Positions 27,777 through 36,948 of a DNA stretch of 64,000 nt are shown here, piece by piece. Below the pieces are notes generated by a model that worked only from the letters and a program-made list of their open reading frames with translations, was not told the DNA's origin and did not search any database. A program made the position numbers and the translations under genes. Each line of letters opens with the position of its first letter. Positions within the stretch are counted from its first letter, which is position 1. The stretch comes from Caproiciproducens sp. NJN-50 (GTDB lineage Bacteria > Bacillota > Clostridia > Oscillospirales > Acutalibacteraceae), in the NCBI RefSeq assembly GCF_004103755.1, contig NZ_CP035283.1, positions 2,046,001-2,110,000 of the forward strand, written 5' to 3'.

Positions 27777-28134
27777 TCGCCGGTCAGATGTCCCGGTGAG
27801 CCGGAACATCTCCGCTTGTCGAAGGGCCCATCCGACGCGCAAGCAAAGGATGGGTCCCCTCTGAAACTTACAACTCCGGACTACTATGCCAGGCTGCAAA
27901 AAGCTTAAGCTATGGACAGAAAAAATCCTTCCTGTTTTTAAGGCTGCGGTCGACCAACCTCAGCCTTAAAACAGGAAGGATTTTTAGCATATTAGCATAA
28001 AAGAAAAAGACATCGAAACAAACATGCGGAATAAAAGCAAAAGCCGGAGCCCATCCGTGCTGGTAAGCATTTATTATGGCGCAGTTCTCCGAAAAATAAA
28101 TTTATTACCGTAAAGAGGAAATAAGCGACTTTGA
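27777..28134. other. Convergent intergenic region
   Basis: No gene. A smaller hairpin near 27787-27810 (GATGT/ACATC with CCGG/CCGG) and the large bidirectional terminator at 27921-27985 separate the + strand peptide operon from the minus-strand catabolic cluster. I see nothing in 27990-28134. Confidence 0.6.
27921..27985. terminator. Large bidirectional terminator
   Basis: Arms of about 25 bp (AAAAATCCTTCCTG... with ...CAGGAAGGATTTTT), one bulge and a 14-nt loop. A and T runs on both sides serve both converging transcripts. Confidence 0.9.
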
Positions 28135-28899
28135 TTATGGGCAGTAGCCCAGCAGGCAGGAGATTCTTCCCGCTGTTTTCTTGACCTCGGCGATCATCAT
28201 TTCGCGTTCCTTTTTCATCCGGTAGTTAGGGCCGGCTATGCTGACCGCCGCAATAACCTTCTGGTCCAGGCCATAAACCGGCGCGCCGAAGCACATAAGG
28301 CCGGCCTCAATCTCGCCGTTGTCCATGGCATAACCGTCGAGTTTCGCGCGGATCAGCTGTTCGCGCAGCTGATTTGGGTCCGTAATGGTCTTCGGGGTCA
28401 TAGGTTTGACCGCAGTAATCCAATCATAATATTCGTTGAGATATTCTTCACTCTGCGCGGCCAGCATAACCTTCCCGGAACTGGAAGCGTAAGCGGGCTC
28501 CCGGCTGCCGATCTTGGTGGTGCATGCCACGGAACGATGCGTTTCGACGATATCCAGATAGACGATATCATGACCTAAAAGAATGCTCAAGTTAATGGTT
28601 TCTTCCACTGTGGCAGAGAGACGCTCCAGTTCGGGGCGGGCAATGCTCCGCAGATCAGACTGTCCCAAAATGGCACTGGAGAGCAGGAGAAGCCTGGGGC
28701 CGACATGGTAGCTTTTTCGGACCGGGTCCTGCTCCAGATACTGGCGCTCCATCAGCGTGGAAATCTGGCGGAAAACGGTCGTTGTCGGCATATGCAATGT
28801 ATCGACCAGAGCCTTGAGCGTCCACTCGGTTTTATTATCCATGAAACATTCCAAAACTTGCAGCGCACGTAAAATGCTGGATACTTTCTCTCTTGCCAT
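28135..28899 (-). CDS. IclR-family transcriptional regulator
   Basis: 254 residues. The N-terminal winged helix (LQVLECFMDNKTEWTLKAL, PTTTVFRQISTL) is followed by the IclR effector domain with LGHDIVYLDIVETHR, YASSSGKVMLA and the C-terminal VIAAVSIAGPNYRM block. Effectors of this family are typically small carboxylic or aromatic acids. It is the last gene of the minus-strand catabolic cluster, co-transcribed with a MaoC-like gene from the promoter at 29544-29572. The ATG at 28899 is preferred over a TTG three codons earlier. Palindromes resembling IclR sites occur at the far end of the cluster (47703, 50192). Confidence 0.93.
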   Translation of the reverse strand: MAREKVSSILRALQVLECFMDNKTEWTLKALVDTLHMPTTTVFRQISTLMERQYLEQDPVRKSYHVGPRLLLLSSAILGQSDLRSIARPELERLSATVEETINLSILLGHDIVYLDIVETHRSVACTTKIGSREPAYASSSGKVMLAAQSEEYLNEYYDWITAVKPMTPKTITDPNQLREQLIRAKLDGYAMDNGEIEAGLMCFGAPVYGLDQKVIAAVSIAGPNYRMKKEREMMIAEVKKTAGRISCLLGYCP

Positions 28900-28915
28900 A
28901 AGCAACAACCCTTCA

Positions 28916-29425
28916 TTAGGATATTACAAAATTCTCAGGATGACGATATTTTACCGTTTGTATATGCTCGCAGTAAAGAACCAGTTCGCCTTTCTCCTTG
29001 AACACCTCGTAGCTTGCCCGGTATACACCCATGTCCTTATATTTCGGCGTTTTCTCAAGATCGGTTTTTATCGTATAGATAGTGTCGCCGATAAATACCG
29101 GTTTTATAAAACGCAGTTGGTCGTAACCATAGCTGAAAGCGTTCACGCAGTTGGTGGCCACCAGTCCCAGGCCAAGGCTGAACACCATGGCGCCCGCCAC
29201 AAGCCGGCGGCCGAAGATGCCTTCGTTTTTTGCGAACAGTTCGTCAGCCACATACGGGTGGTAGTCCATGACCATACCATTGAAAAGCATGCATTCGCCT
29301 TCGCTGATGGTGCGGCGGATGGAACGGATCCGTCTGCCGATCTTTATGTCCTCAAAAAACCAGTTTTCCGCATTCCAGATCGGAATTTCCTTATGCTTCG
29401 ACGCGTCCGGGTTTGGATTTTCCAT
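28916..29425 (-). CDS. MaoC-like hot-dog protein lacking the hydratase His
   Basis: 169 residues of MaoC-type hot-dog fold ([37 protein letters not shown]). In the R-hydratase motif D-x-x-P-x-H-x-D this protein reads DYHPYVAD, so the catalytic His is Val. The paralogue at 40376-40822 keeps it (DFFPHHMD). It may therefore not be an enoyl-CoA hydratase; a thioesterase-like, binding or regulatory role is possible. AGGAGAAAC precedes the ATG. It is 16 bp upstream of the IclR gene, with its own promoter. Confidence 0.82.
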   Translation of the reverse strand: MENPNPDASKHKEIPIWNAENWFFEDIKIGRRIRSIRRTISEGECMLFNGMVMDYHPYVADELFAKNEGIFGRRLVAGAMVFSLGLGLVATNCVNAFSYGYDQLRFIKPVFIGDTIYTIKTDLEKTPKYKDMGVYRASYEVFKEKGELVLYCEHIQTVKYRHPENFVIS

Positions 29426-29526
29426 ATTCCTGTTTCTCCTTTTATTGTTTTGTCAGCCCGGTTCATTATGGCCATTCTATATGGAAAATTAGAATTCAAA
29501 CGCTATTAAAGTTATCGTAGGTTTTC

Positions 29527-29572
29527 ATTTCTTCAATAAAGAAATAATATCATATTTTTACATTATTGTTAA
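29527..29572 (-). promoter_or_regulatory. Promoter and overlapping inverted repeat for the MaoC-IclR pair
   Basis: On the minus strand TTAACA (29567-29572), 17-bp spacer, TATTAT (29544-29549). Immediately after the -10, ATTTCTT-TATTG-AAGAAAT (29527-29545) is a perfect 7-bp inverted repeat, placed where a repressor would block initiation. Confidence 0.7.
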
Positions 29573-29599
29573 GATATCTTTCTCAGAACTTTAATAATT

Positions 29600-30460
29600 T
29601 TACTTTCGGGAATCATACTCATAAAAGCCTTTGCCGGTCTTTCTACCAAGTTCATTCGCATAGACCATCCTCCGCAGAAGGGGGCACGGGCGGTATTTGT
29701 CTTCCCCAAGCTCTTTCTGCAATACTTCCATAATAGAGAGACACACGTCCAACCCGATAATATCTCCTAGAGCCAATGGACCGATCGGATAGGAAGCTGC
29801 AAGTTTCAGCATGGAATCGATATTCTCACGTGTGGCGACACCCTCCATCAAAAGGTAAGCCGCCTCGTTGATCTGGGGGATCACCAGCCTGTTGAAAACG
29901 AACCCGGGCGCCTCCTGGACCTCAATGGCCGTCTTATGGATGGAAGTTACGATATCCTGGACCGTCCGGACCGTTTCCGGTGCTGTCTTTCGCGCCACGG
30001 CAATCTCAATGACCGGCATCATGGCCGGCGGATAAAAAAAGTGCATGCCGCACACGCGCTCCGGCGCAGCAATGGACGACGCGATTGCGCTGATGCTGAT
30101 ACTGGATGTGTTGGTGGCAAAAACCGTGTCTTTGCGGCAGATCCCTTCCAGCTTCCGCATCATCTCCTGTTTGACCGAAAGAGTTTCGGCAACGCTTTCC
30201 ACGATCAGATCAACATCTTTCAGATCTTCGAGGTTTGTCGTGATCCGGATTCTGTCCAGCGTCTCGTTCCTTTTTTCTTCCGTCAGTTTTCCTTTTTTAA
30301 CGAGGGATGCAAGAATACTGACAATATAGTCGTATCCTTCCCGAACACCGGCTTCCCGCCTTGCGTAAAACACGACGGAAAAACCGTTCTGAGCAAAAGC
30401 CTGCGCGATTCCGCGCCCCATTGTTCCGGCGCCCACCACGCCGATGGTTTGAACTGCCAT
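29600..30460 (-). CDS. 3-hydroxyacyl-CoA dehydrogenase
   Basis: A 286-residue NAD(P)-dependent L-3-hydroxyacyl-CoA dehydrogenase of the Hbd/PaaH type. The Rossmann motif GVVGAGTMGRGIAQ opens the protein. The catalytic pair is H140 and E152 (GMHFFYPPAMMPVIEI), where the usual HFFNP reads HFFYP. It oxidises 3-hydroxybutyryl-CoA or a related thioester, or runs in reverse. It is last gene of the long transcript before the MaoC-IclR promoter. No thiolase gene follows, so it may feed one encoded elsewhere or act on a branched or substituted substrate. Confidence 0.9.
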   Translation of the reverse strand: MAVQTIGVVGAGTMGRGIAQAFAQNGFSVVFYARREAGVREGYDYIVSILASLVKKGKLTEEKRNETLDRIRITTNLEDLKDVDLIVESVAETLSVKQEMMRKLEGICRKDTVFATNTSSISISAIASSIAAPERVCGMHFFYPPAMMPVIEIAVARKTAPETVRTVQDIVTSIHKTAIEVQEAPGFVFNRLVIPQINEAAYLLMEGVATRENIDSMLKLAASYPIGPLALGDIIGLDVCLSIMEVLQKELGEDKYRPCPLLRRMVYANELGRKTGKGFYEYDSRK

Positions 30461-30479
30461 CCTCTCTTCTCCTCTTTCC

Positions 30480-30926
30480 TTAGCGCATGGCTAAAGTTAC
30501 GGTGCATTTCGCCGCCAGTTTTTCATCCAGGTAGAGTTCCGCATTACAGGAAACAACCGCTTTTTCAGCGTTCTCCCTTGCGACATTCACCTTGGCCGTC
30601 ACATGACTGCCGGGGACGATTTTCTGATAAAATCTCGCCCCATCAACACCGGCAAGCAAAGGAGTCTTTCCCTTATATCTCTCCGCGGTCATCAGCATAA
30701 TATCGGCTGCCTGAGCCATGCATTCCACGGACAGAACGCCCGGAAAGACCGGATTCCCCGGGAAATGGCCTTGAAAAATTTCCCATGCCGGGTCTATATA
30801 CAGGGTTGCTTCAATGCTTTCCATCGGGGCGAGGGTCAATACTTCATTAATCATCAGCATGGGACTGCGATGAGGCAGCACGCTCATAACAGATTCCTGA
30901 TTCATTACCGGATCTTTTTCCAGCAT
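30480..30926 (-). CDS. FabZ-like 3-hydroxyacyl dehydratase
   Basis: A 148-residue hot-dog dehydratase with the FabZ active site: H54 in FQGHFPGNPVFPG and E68 in LSVECMAQAAD. LPHRSPMLMINEV matches the N-terminal FabZ block. FabZ normally works on acyl-ACP in fatty-acid synthesis. Here it is inside a catabolic, CoA-centred cluster without acpP or other fab genes, which suggests recruitment to a CoA thioester or lost ACP dependence. The N-terminal start is uncertain by up to 13 residues. Confidence 0.82.
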   Translation of the reverse strand: MLEKDPVMNQESVMSVLPHRSPMLMINEVLTLAPMESIEATLYIDPAWEIFQGHFPGNPVFPGVLSVECMAQAADIMLMTAERYKGKTPLLAGVDGARFYQKIVPGSHVTAKVNVARENAEKAVVSCNAELYLDEKLAAKCTVTLAMR

Positions 30927-30958
30927 TTTTCCATCTTCTTTCCCTGAAACGGTTCGGG

Positions 30959-30994
30959 AAAACCGGCCCTCCAGTCTCGGCAGGGAGCCGGGTT
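30959..30994 (-). promoter_or_regulatory. Hairpin between PFOR and the FabZ-like gene
   Basis: Imperfect stem AACCCGGCTCCCT with AGGGCCGGTT (minus strand) followed by TT. It may be a processing site or weak terminator that lowers expression of the last two genes. Confidence 0.35.
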
Positions 30995-31013
30995 CCCCTC
31001 ATCGCCATTTCAA

Positions 31014-34000
31014 TTATTTTTCTTCCGACAGCTTCACATAGGTTTCATAACGTTCTCTCGCGTCCGCCGCCGCTTTTTTGTAAAGTTCCCTTGCTCTTTC
31101 CGGGAAAGAATACTCAAGTGCCGCGAACCGTCTCTCTGAACGGAGGAATTCCAGGAAATCACCCGTAGGTGCTTTGGAGTCCATCGTAAACGGATTTTTT
31201 CCTTCTTCCTTCAACAGCGGATTGTAACGGTAAAGCTGCCAATATCCCGCTTCCACGGCGCGCTTCATTTCAATCTGGCTGTTAGACATCCCCTTGGGGA
31301 TTCCATGAATGATGCAGGGGCAGTAACAAATCACCAGAGACGGGCCGGGATACGCCTCCGCTTCCCGAATCGCTTTCAAGGTCTGGGCCGGATCATAGCC
31401 CATCGCGACCTGCGCGACGTAGACATAGCCGTAGCTCATGGCGATTCTGCCCAGGTCCTTCTTTTTGACGCGTTTGCCGGAGGCCGCGAACTTCGCGATT
31501 GCCGCCGTGCTGGTGGACTTGGAAGACTGTCCGCCCGTATTGGAGTACACTTCCGTATCCATGACCAGCAGATTGATGTCGCGTCCGGAGGCCAGAACAT
31601 GATCGACTCCTCCGAAACCGATGTCATACGCCCAGCCGTCGCCGCCGAAAGCCCAAACGCTTTTTTTCGTTAAAAATTCCCTATTGTTGAAAATATACTC
31701 CAGCGCCTGCTTCTGCGCGCCGTCCTGCGGCCGGCATTTTTCCAATGCCGCAGTCATCACATTGGAAACTTCTCTGGTCTTTGCGGAATCTTCTTTGTTT
31801 TCCAGATAATCTCCGCATTCCTTCACGGCAATACCGGCATCCATCAGCTCCGCCGCCTTCAGCGCCAGCTCCTGATGAACAGCTTCGTGTCCGTTCAGAT
31901 AGCCGAACGCGAATTCCGCGTTATCCTCAAACAGGGACTGTTCCCATGCGGGGCCGCGGCCCTTTTGATCCGTGCAGTACGGCGTTGCCGGAAGGGCGCC
32001 GCCGTATGCCGAGGAGCAGCCGGAAGCGTTGGCCACATACATATGGTCGCCGAACAGTTGCGTAACAAGCTTGATGTATGGGGTTTCCGCACAGCCGGAG
32101 CAGGCGGCGGAAAACTCGAAGTACGGTTTGGCAAACTGGCTGGATTTTACGGTTCTGTCGTTGAACGCATCTTTTTTCAAAGACACCTTTTCGATGCCGA
32201 ATTCCCAGTTTTCATGTTCCGGCAATTGGGATTCCGTCAGCTTCATCTCCAAAGCGCCCTTGGCGGGGCAGTTGTTCACACAGCTCGCGCAGCCCATGCA
32301 GTCGTAAGGAGAAACCTGCATACGGTACTGATATTGTTCGAGCCCCGCGCCCTTGGCCTGAACCGTGACAAAACCTTTGGGAGCGTTCTCCAGTTCTTCC
32401 GCCGTTGCAAGAACAGGCCGGATTGCCGCATGAGGACAAATGAAGGAGCAGCGGTTGCACTGAATGCAGGCCTCCGGATGCCATTCCACAACTTCCACGG
32501 CCGCGGCGCGCTTTTCCCATTGCGTCGTCCCATTGGGCCAGGTGCCATCGAAGCAGCCGAATTTTTTAAACGTGGAAAGCGGAAGCGAATCGCCTTCCTG
32601 ACGGTTCATGGGAACCACGATTTCCCTGATAAAGTCCGGCATTGCGGGCTCCGCTTTCTTTTCTTCCTCCGCATGGAGCCATGCTTCCGGAATCGCAATC
32701 TGCTTGATGCGGACAATGCCCGCGTCCACCGCCGCACAGTTCATATCCACGACCTTCTGCCCGGCTTTCGCGTAATAGGTATTATGAATTCCCTTCTTCA
32801 TATCCCTGACCGCGACATCAATGGGAATGATGTCGGCCAGTTTGAAAAAGGCTGCCTGCAGGACCGTATTGGTCCGGTTGGCCAATCCGATTTCCCTTGC
32901 GATTCCGGTCGCGTCAATGGTATAAAACCGGGCGTTTTTTTGGGCGAGTTCCCTCTTCATTTTCGCGGGAATGTGACTCTCCAACTGCTGTTCCTCCCAC
33001 GGACAGTTCAAAAGGAAAACGCCGTTCGGCTTCAGGTCCTTGACGATTTCATATTTATTCAGATAGGAGGGATCATGCACCGCAACAAAATCCGCATGCC
33101 CGACAAGATATGGAGCGCGGATCGGCGTATCGCCGAAGCGCAGATGGGACTGCGTCAGGCCGCCGGACTTTTTGGCGTCATAGGCGAAATACGCCTGACT
33201 GTAAAGATCGGTGTTCATGCCGATGATTTTAATGGAGTTCTTGTTCGCTCCCACCGTGCCGTCGCCGCCGATTCCCCACAGCTTGCAGCTGGTCACGCCC
33301 TGCTGGTTCAGGTTGATTTCCTCGTAAGGAAGGGAGGTGAACGTAATATCGTCCTCAATGCCGATGGTGAAATTGTTTTTCGGTTCGTCCTTCGTCAGGT
33401 TATCGTACACCGCCACAATCTGGCCGGGAGTGGTGTCTTTCGAGGCGAGGCCGTAGCGGCCGCCCACGATTTCGATCCGGCGGTCCGAGTCCGCAAGCAC
33501 GCCTTTCACGTCGAGGTACAGCGGCTCACCGTTCGCACCCGGTTCCTTTGTGCGGTCCAGAACGGCAATTTTGCGCACCGTAGCAGGCAGCGCTTTCAGA
33601 AAATGCTTTGCGGAGAACGGGCGGTACAGATGGACCGCGATCATGCCGGTTTTTCTGCCTTGCGCGTTCAGATAGTCCACCGTGTCCTTGATGGTATCCG
33701 TCACGGAACACATCGCGATGACGACTTCCGTCGCCTCCGGGTCGCCGTAATAGTCGAACAGGCCATAGCTGCGTCCGGTCAGGCGATTGATTTCATCCAT
33801 GTAGCCCTGAACAGTGTCGGGGATCGCGTCATAATGCTCGTTGCAGCCTTCTCTGCACTGGAAAAAGATATCCTGGTTGGCGGAGGTCCCCCTGGTGGAC
33901 GGATGCTCCGGATTCAGGGAGTTTTTGCGGAAAGCCTGCAGTTGATCGTAATCAACCAGAGGCCGCAGGTCCTCATAATCGAGAGCGTCGATTTTCTGCA

Positions 34001-34538
34001 TTTCATGAGAAGTACGGAATCCGTCGAAGAAATGCAGAAAAGGATGCCGGGCCTTGATGGCGGACAGGTGAGCGACAGCGCCCATGTCCATCGCTTCCTG
34101 TGGGTTCGCGGAGGCAAGCATGGCAAACCCGATCATGCGGCAGGCCATTACGTCCGAATGATCGCCGAAGATGGAAAGCGCGTGCATGGAGATTGTTCTT
34201 GCGGAAACATGAAAGACGCCGGGAAGAAACTCGCCCGCTATTTTGAACATGGGAGGAATCATCAGCAGCAGACCCTGCGCCGCGGTATAAGTGGTCGTCA
34301 GGGCGCCGGACTGGAGAGAGCCGTGCGCCGTACCGGCTGCCCCCGCCTCGGACTGCATCTGGATGACGTTTACCGTGTTGCCAAACAGATTCTTTTTGCC
34401 GTTGGCTGCCCATTCATCAACAATTTCAGCCATTTGGGAGGAAGGAGTGATGGGATAAATACTGGCTACTTCCGTAAAAGCATACGAGACATACGCAGCC
34501 GCTGTATTTCCGTCCATCACGACAGTTTTTTTACTCAT
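31014..34538 (-). CDS. nifJ: Pyruvate:ferredoxin (flavodoxin) oxidoreductase
   Basis: A single-chain 1174-residue PFOR with all domains fused. The N-terminal pyrimidine-binding domain (YPITPSSQMAEIVDEW) comes first, then the transketolase-like domain. Next are two ferredoxin-type 4Fe-4S motifs (CIQCNRCSFICPHA near residue 690 and CMGCASCVNNCPAKG near 745), extra cysteines for the proximal cluster (AACSGCAETPY), and the TPP site GDGWAYDIGFGG with NTGGQSSKST. It converts pyruvate and CoA to acetyl-CoA, CO2 and reduced ferredoxin. Within this cluster it would take the pyruvate expected from the DapA-family aldolase. Confidence 0.96.
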   Translation of the reverse strand: MSKKTVVMDGNTAAAYVSYAFTEVASIYPITPSSQMAEIVDEWAANGKKNLFGNTVNVIQMQSEAGAAGTAHGSLQSGALTTTYTAAQGLLLMIPPMFKIAGEFLPGVFHVSARTISMHALSIFGDHSDVMACRMIGFAMLASANPQEAMDMGAVAHLSAIKARHPFLHFFDGFRTSHEMQKIDALDYEDLRPLVDYDQLQAFRKNSLNPEHPSTRGTSANQDIFFQCREGCNEHYDAIPDTVQGYMDEINRLTGRSYGLFDYYGDPEATEVVIAMCSVTDTIKDTVDYLNAQGRKTGMIAVHLYRPFSAKHFLKALPATVRKIAVLDRTKEPGANGEPLYLDVKGVLADSDRRIEIVGGRYGLASKDTTPGQIVAVYDNLTKDEPKNNFTIGIEDDITFTSLPYEEINLNQQGVTSCKLWGIGGDGTVGANKNSIKIIGMNTDLYSQAYFAYDAKKSGGLTQSHLRFGDTPIRAPYLVGHADFVAVHDPSYLNKYEIVKDLKPNGVFLLNCPWEEQQLESHIPAKMKRELAQKNARFYTIDATGIAREIGLANRTNTVLQAAFFKLADIIPIDVAVRDMKKGIHNTYYAKAGQKVVDMNCAAVDAGIVRIKQIAIPEAWLHAEEEKKAEPAMPDFIREIVVPMNRQEGDSLPLSTFKKFGCFDGTWPNGTTQWEKRAAAVEVVEWHPEACIQCNRCSFICPHAAIRPVLATAEELENAPKGFVTVQAKGAGLEQYQYRMQVSPYDCMGCASCVNNCPAKGALEMKLTESQLPEHENWEFGIEKVSLKKDAFNDRTVKSSQFAKPYFEFSAACSGCAETPYIKLVTQLFGDHMYVANASGCSSAYGGALPATPYCTDQKGRGPAWEQSLFEDNAEFAFGYLNGHEAVHQELALKAAELMDAGIAVKECGDYLENKEDSAKTREVSNVMTAALEKCRPQDGAQKQALEYIFNNREFLTKKSVWAFGGDGWAYDIGFGGVDHVLASGRDINLLVMDTEVYSNTGGQSSKSTSTAAIAKFAASGKRVKKKDLGRIAMSYGYVYVAQVAMGYDPAQTLKAIREAEAYPGPSLVICYCPCIIHGIPKGMSNSQIEMKRAVEAGYWQLYRYNPLLKEEGKNPFTMDSKAPTGDFLEFLRSERRFAALEYSFPERARELYKKAAADARERYETYVKLSEEK

Positions 34539-34569
34539 ATTTTCACCTCAAATAAATTTCTTTCTCAGT

Positions 34570-35676
34570 TCACTTGGCGGCTTTAGCGGCGCGGACTGCT
34601 TCAATCAGCATCGGCGCGACCTGGAACAGGTCGCCGGAAATCCCGTAATCCGCCACTTCAAAGATAGGCGCGGAGGCATTTTGGTTGACGGCAATGATGC
34701 ACTCGGAATCCTGCATGCCTGCTTTGTGCTGGATTGCGCCGGAGATGCCCAGCGCAACATAAACCTTCGGATGCACCGTTTTTCCCGTCTGCCCCACCTG
34801 ATGGTCCTGGGACAGCCATCCGGAATCGACGGCCGCGCGGGACCCTCCTACTACTCCGCCCAGTTCGGCGGCAAGCTCCTCCGCCAGCTTGATTCCGCAC
34901 GGAACATCTTTTGCGATGCCGCGACCCACGGAAACGACGTAATCCGCGCCGATCAGGTCCACCAGCTTTTTGGCGGCCTTTACAACCTCCAGGACCTCGG
35001 TATGAAGATCCTCCCTCTCGAGCTTTACCGCCGGTTTTACAATTTCACAGTGGTCCGCCCCGTTTTGATCGAATGGAGCTTTTTTCATGACTCCGGGACG
35101 GACCGTCGCCATGGCGGGACGGAAGCGCGGGCAGATAATGGTTGCCATCAGATGTCCGCCGAAGGCGGGGCGGGTCATCTTCAGGTTCCGGTCTTCGGCG
35201 TCCAGCTTCATGCCGTCCACATCCAGCGTGGAAGCAGACCGCAGAAAATCCAGATATTGAGAAACATCGACGTCCAAATGAGTACAGTCGGCGCACAAGC
35301 CGGTGTGAAGACGGGCGGAACAGCGCGGTGCCAGGTCGCGCCCGATGGTTGTGGCTCCAAAGAGCATGACCTCCGGCTTAAATTCCATTATCATATCGCA
35401 GATCACTTTGGAGTAACCGTCGGTGGTGTATTCTTTCAGGCAGGAAGATTCGCAGACGAACACCCGGTCGGCCCCATAGCCGCCCAGCTCACCGGCAATT
35501 CCCTCCACTTGATCCCCAAGCAGCAGTCCGCACAGTTGGACGCCCAATTCATCCGCCAGTTTACGGCCTTCGGAAATCAGCTCAAAATCAGTGGACATCA
35601 GCTTCCCCCGGCGCTGTTCGCAGAATACCCATACATCTTTGAAAGCGGCAAGATCGCTGCTTTGAAACGTAGACAT
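34570..35676 (-). CDS. etfA: Electron transfer flavoprotein subunit alpha
   Basis: 368 residues. The N-terminal adenine-nucleotide-binding-like domain is followed by the C-terminal FAD domain with the EtfA signature (VGGSRAAVDSGW, LSQDHQVGQTGKTVHP, GISGAIQHKAGMQ, IIAVNQNASAPIF). It accepts electrons from acyl-CoA dehydrogenases, or bifurcates with them in Clostridia. The ATG at 35676 behind AAGGGAG is chosen. A start at 35697 would overlap the etfB stop but has no ribosome binding site. Paired with EtfB and the acyl-CoA dehydrogenase at 39199. Confidence 0.94.
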   Translation of the reverse strand: MSTFQSSDLAAFKDVWVFCEQRRGKLMSTDFELISEGRKLADELGVQLCGLLLGDQVEGIAGELGGYGADRVFVCESSCLKEYTTDGYSKVICDMIMEFKPEVMLFGATTIGRDLAPRCSARLHTGLCADCTHLDVDVSQYLDFLRSASTLDVDGMKLDAEDRNLKMTRPAFGGHLMATIICPRFRPAMATVRPGVMKKAPFDQNGADHCEIVKPAVKLEREDLHTEVLEVVKAAKKLVDLIGADYVVSVGRGIAKDVPCGIKLAEELAAELGGVVGGSRAAVDSGWLSQDHQVGQTGKTVHPKVYVALGISGAIQHKAGMQDSECIIAVNQNASAPIFEVADYGISGDLFQVAPMLIEAVRAAKAAK

Positions 35677-35696
35677 GGTTGCTTTTCTCCCTTCCA

Positions 35697-36497
35697 TCAG
35701 ATGAAATGCCTGCTTGCAAGGATTCCGGCCAGTTTTTCGCAGCTCTTCCTGTCGGCGCCCTCCAACATGACGCCCGCGCTTCTTCGGGGCGGCGTAAAGG
35801 ATTTAAAGATATTGGTGGGAGAGCCTTTGAGTCCGATGGTAGTCGGATCGATCAGGGGATCATCCTTCAGCGTTTCGTAATCATAAACCGACATCGGTTT
35901 ACCGTACGCTTCAAAGATGCCGCGCGCGCTCAAATAGCGCGGTTCGTTCAGCTCTTTGATGCAGGTCAGGAGGCAGGGGGTCTGAACCCGGACCGTCATG
36001 TAACCGTCCTCCAGCATTCGCCGGCAGGTGACAGTACTGTCTGATTTATGAATTTCAGAGACATAGGTCACCTGAGGCAGATTCAGCTTTTCGGCAACCT
36101 GGGGTCCCACCTGCGCGGTATCACCGTCAATCGCCTGCCGGCCGCACAGGACGATATCATCCTTTTCCACCCCGAGGTGCTTTACCGCCGCAGCGAGAAT
36201 CTGAGCCGTTGCGAAGGTGTCGGACCCCCCGAACTCACGGGATGAAACCAGTACTCCGTCGTCGGCGCCCATGGCCATAAGCTCCCGGAGCATTTCAGCC
36301 GCGGGCGGCGGCCCCATCGTGACGGCCGTTACCCGGCAGCCGGTTTCGTCCTTCAGCTTCAGGGCGGCCTCCATCGCGGTTTTGTCGTCCGGATTGATAA
36401 TAGACTGCATGGAAGCGCGGTTCAGGGTTCCGTCCGGATTGACGGCCACTGCTCCGGAGGTATCCGGGACCTGCTTCACGCATACAATAATTTTCAT
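35697..36497 (-). CDS. etfB: Electron transfer flavoprotein subunit beta
   Basis: 266 residues beginning MKIIVCVKQVPDTSG, the usual EtfB N-terminus, with the nucleotide-binding segment CGRQAIDGDTAQVGPQVAE. The sequence resembles clostridial EtfB proteins that join in electron bifurcation, but that property is inferred. The ATG at 36497 has AAAGGA upstream; an earlier in-frame start is not needed. The B-then-A order is conserved. Confidence 0.94.
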   Translation of the reverse strand: MKIIVCVKQVPDTSGAVAVNPDGTLNRASMQSIINPDDKTAMEAALKLKDETGCRVTAVTMGPPPAAEMLRELMAMGADDGVLVSSREFGGSDTFATAQILAAAVKHLGVEKDDIVLCGRQAIDGDTAQVGPQVAEKLNLPQVTYVSEIHKSDSTVTCRRMLEDGYMTVRVQTPCLLTCIKELNEPRYLSARGIFEAYGKPMSVYDYETLKDDPLIDPTTIGLKGSPTNIFKSFTPPRRSAGVMLEGADRKSCEKLAGILASRHFI

Positions 36498-36621
36498 CGT
36501 AGTATCCTTTCTGTCTTCTGCGGATCGGATCATCCTGTCCTGTTTTCGGAACACACGCCGGTTACAAAATAGCCGGCAGATCCCGCCTGTCTTTCTGCCC
36601 TTTGCTACGGTCAGGGTTTTT

Positions 36622-36948
36622 TCACGGCAGACGGCCTTCTTTTTCCTGATTGCCGAAAATCTGATCTTTCAGCAGTTTCTCCGCCTTTGTCAGCAGTTCA
36701 GACTCCCCCACACAGGGGCTCCCGTTCAGATAGTATCCTCGGATATGGACGGCCCTCGGGTCCATCGACTCATCCACGCATCCGGTCTCACACCCGTTGA
36801 CGATCAGGGACGCCTGAGCGGGGGCCTGCCGATAAGGAATGACCTTCACCTGCAAATCCCGGGCAATTTTCCTGACCAGTTCTGAGGATTCAATGACCGG
36901 ATTGCAGTTGCCGCACATTTTTACTTCCAACAGGAGGAACTGTTCCAT
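36622..36948 (-). CDS. Small four-cysteine protein of unknown function
   Basis: 108 residues with C12-x2-C15 (VKMCGNCNP) and C53-x3-C57 (VNGCETGC). The pattern recalls small thioredoxin-fold or 2Fe-2S ferredoxin-like proteins, but I do not recognise a named family with certainty. Its ATG shares a base with the SDR stop codon, and etfB follows, so it is translated within the electron-transfer part of the cluster. It could carry an Fe-S centre, deliver electrons, or help assemble a neighbouring Fe-S enzyme. No signal peptide or membrane segment. Confidence 0.75.
   Translation of the reverse strand: MEQFLLLEVKMCGNCNPVIESSELVRKIARDLQVKVIPYRQAPAQASLIVNGCETGCVDESMDPRAVHIRGYYLNGSPCVGESELLTKAEKLLKDQIFGNQEKEGRLP

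Noticed and set aside
31875..34586. 903-residue + strand frame opposite PFOR
   Set aside because: Shadow of the long, GC-rich PFOR gene. Its translation has no family features, and PFOR motifs on the minus strand are complete.
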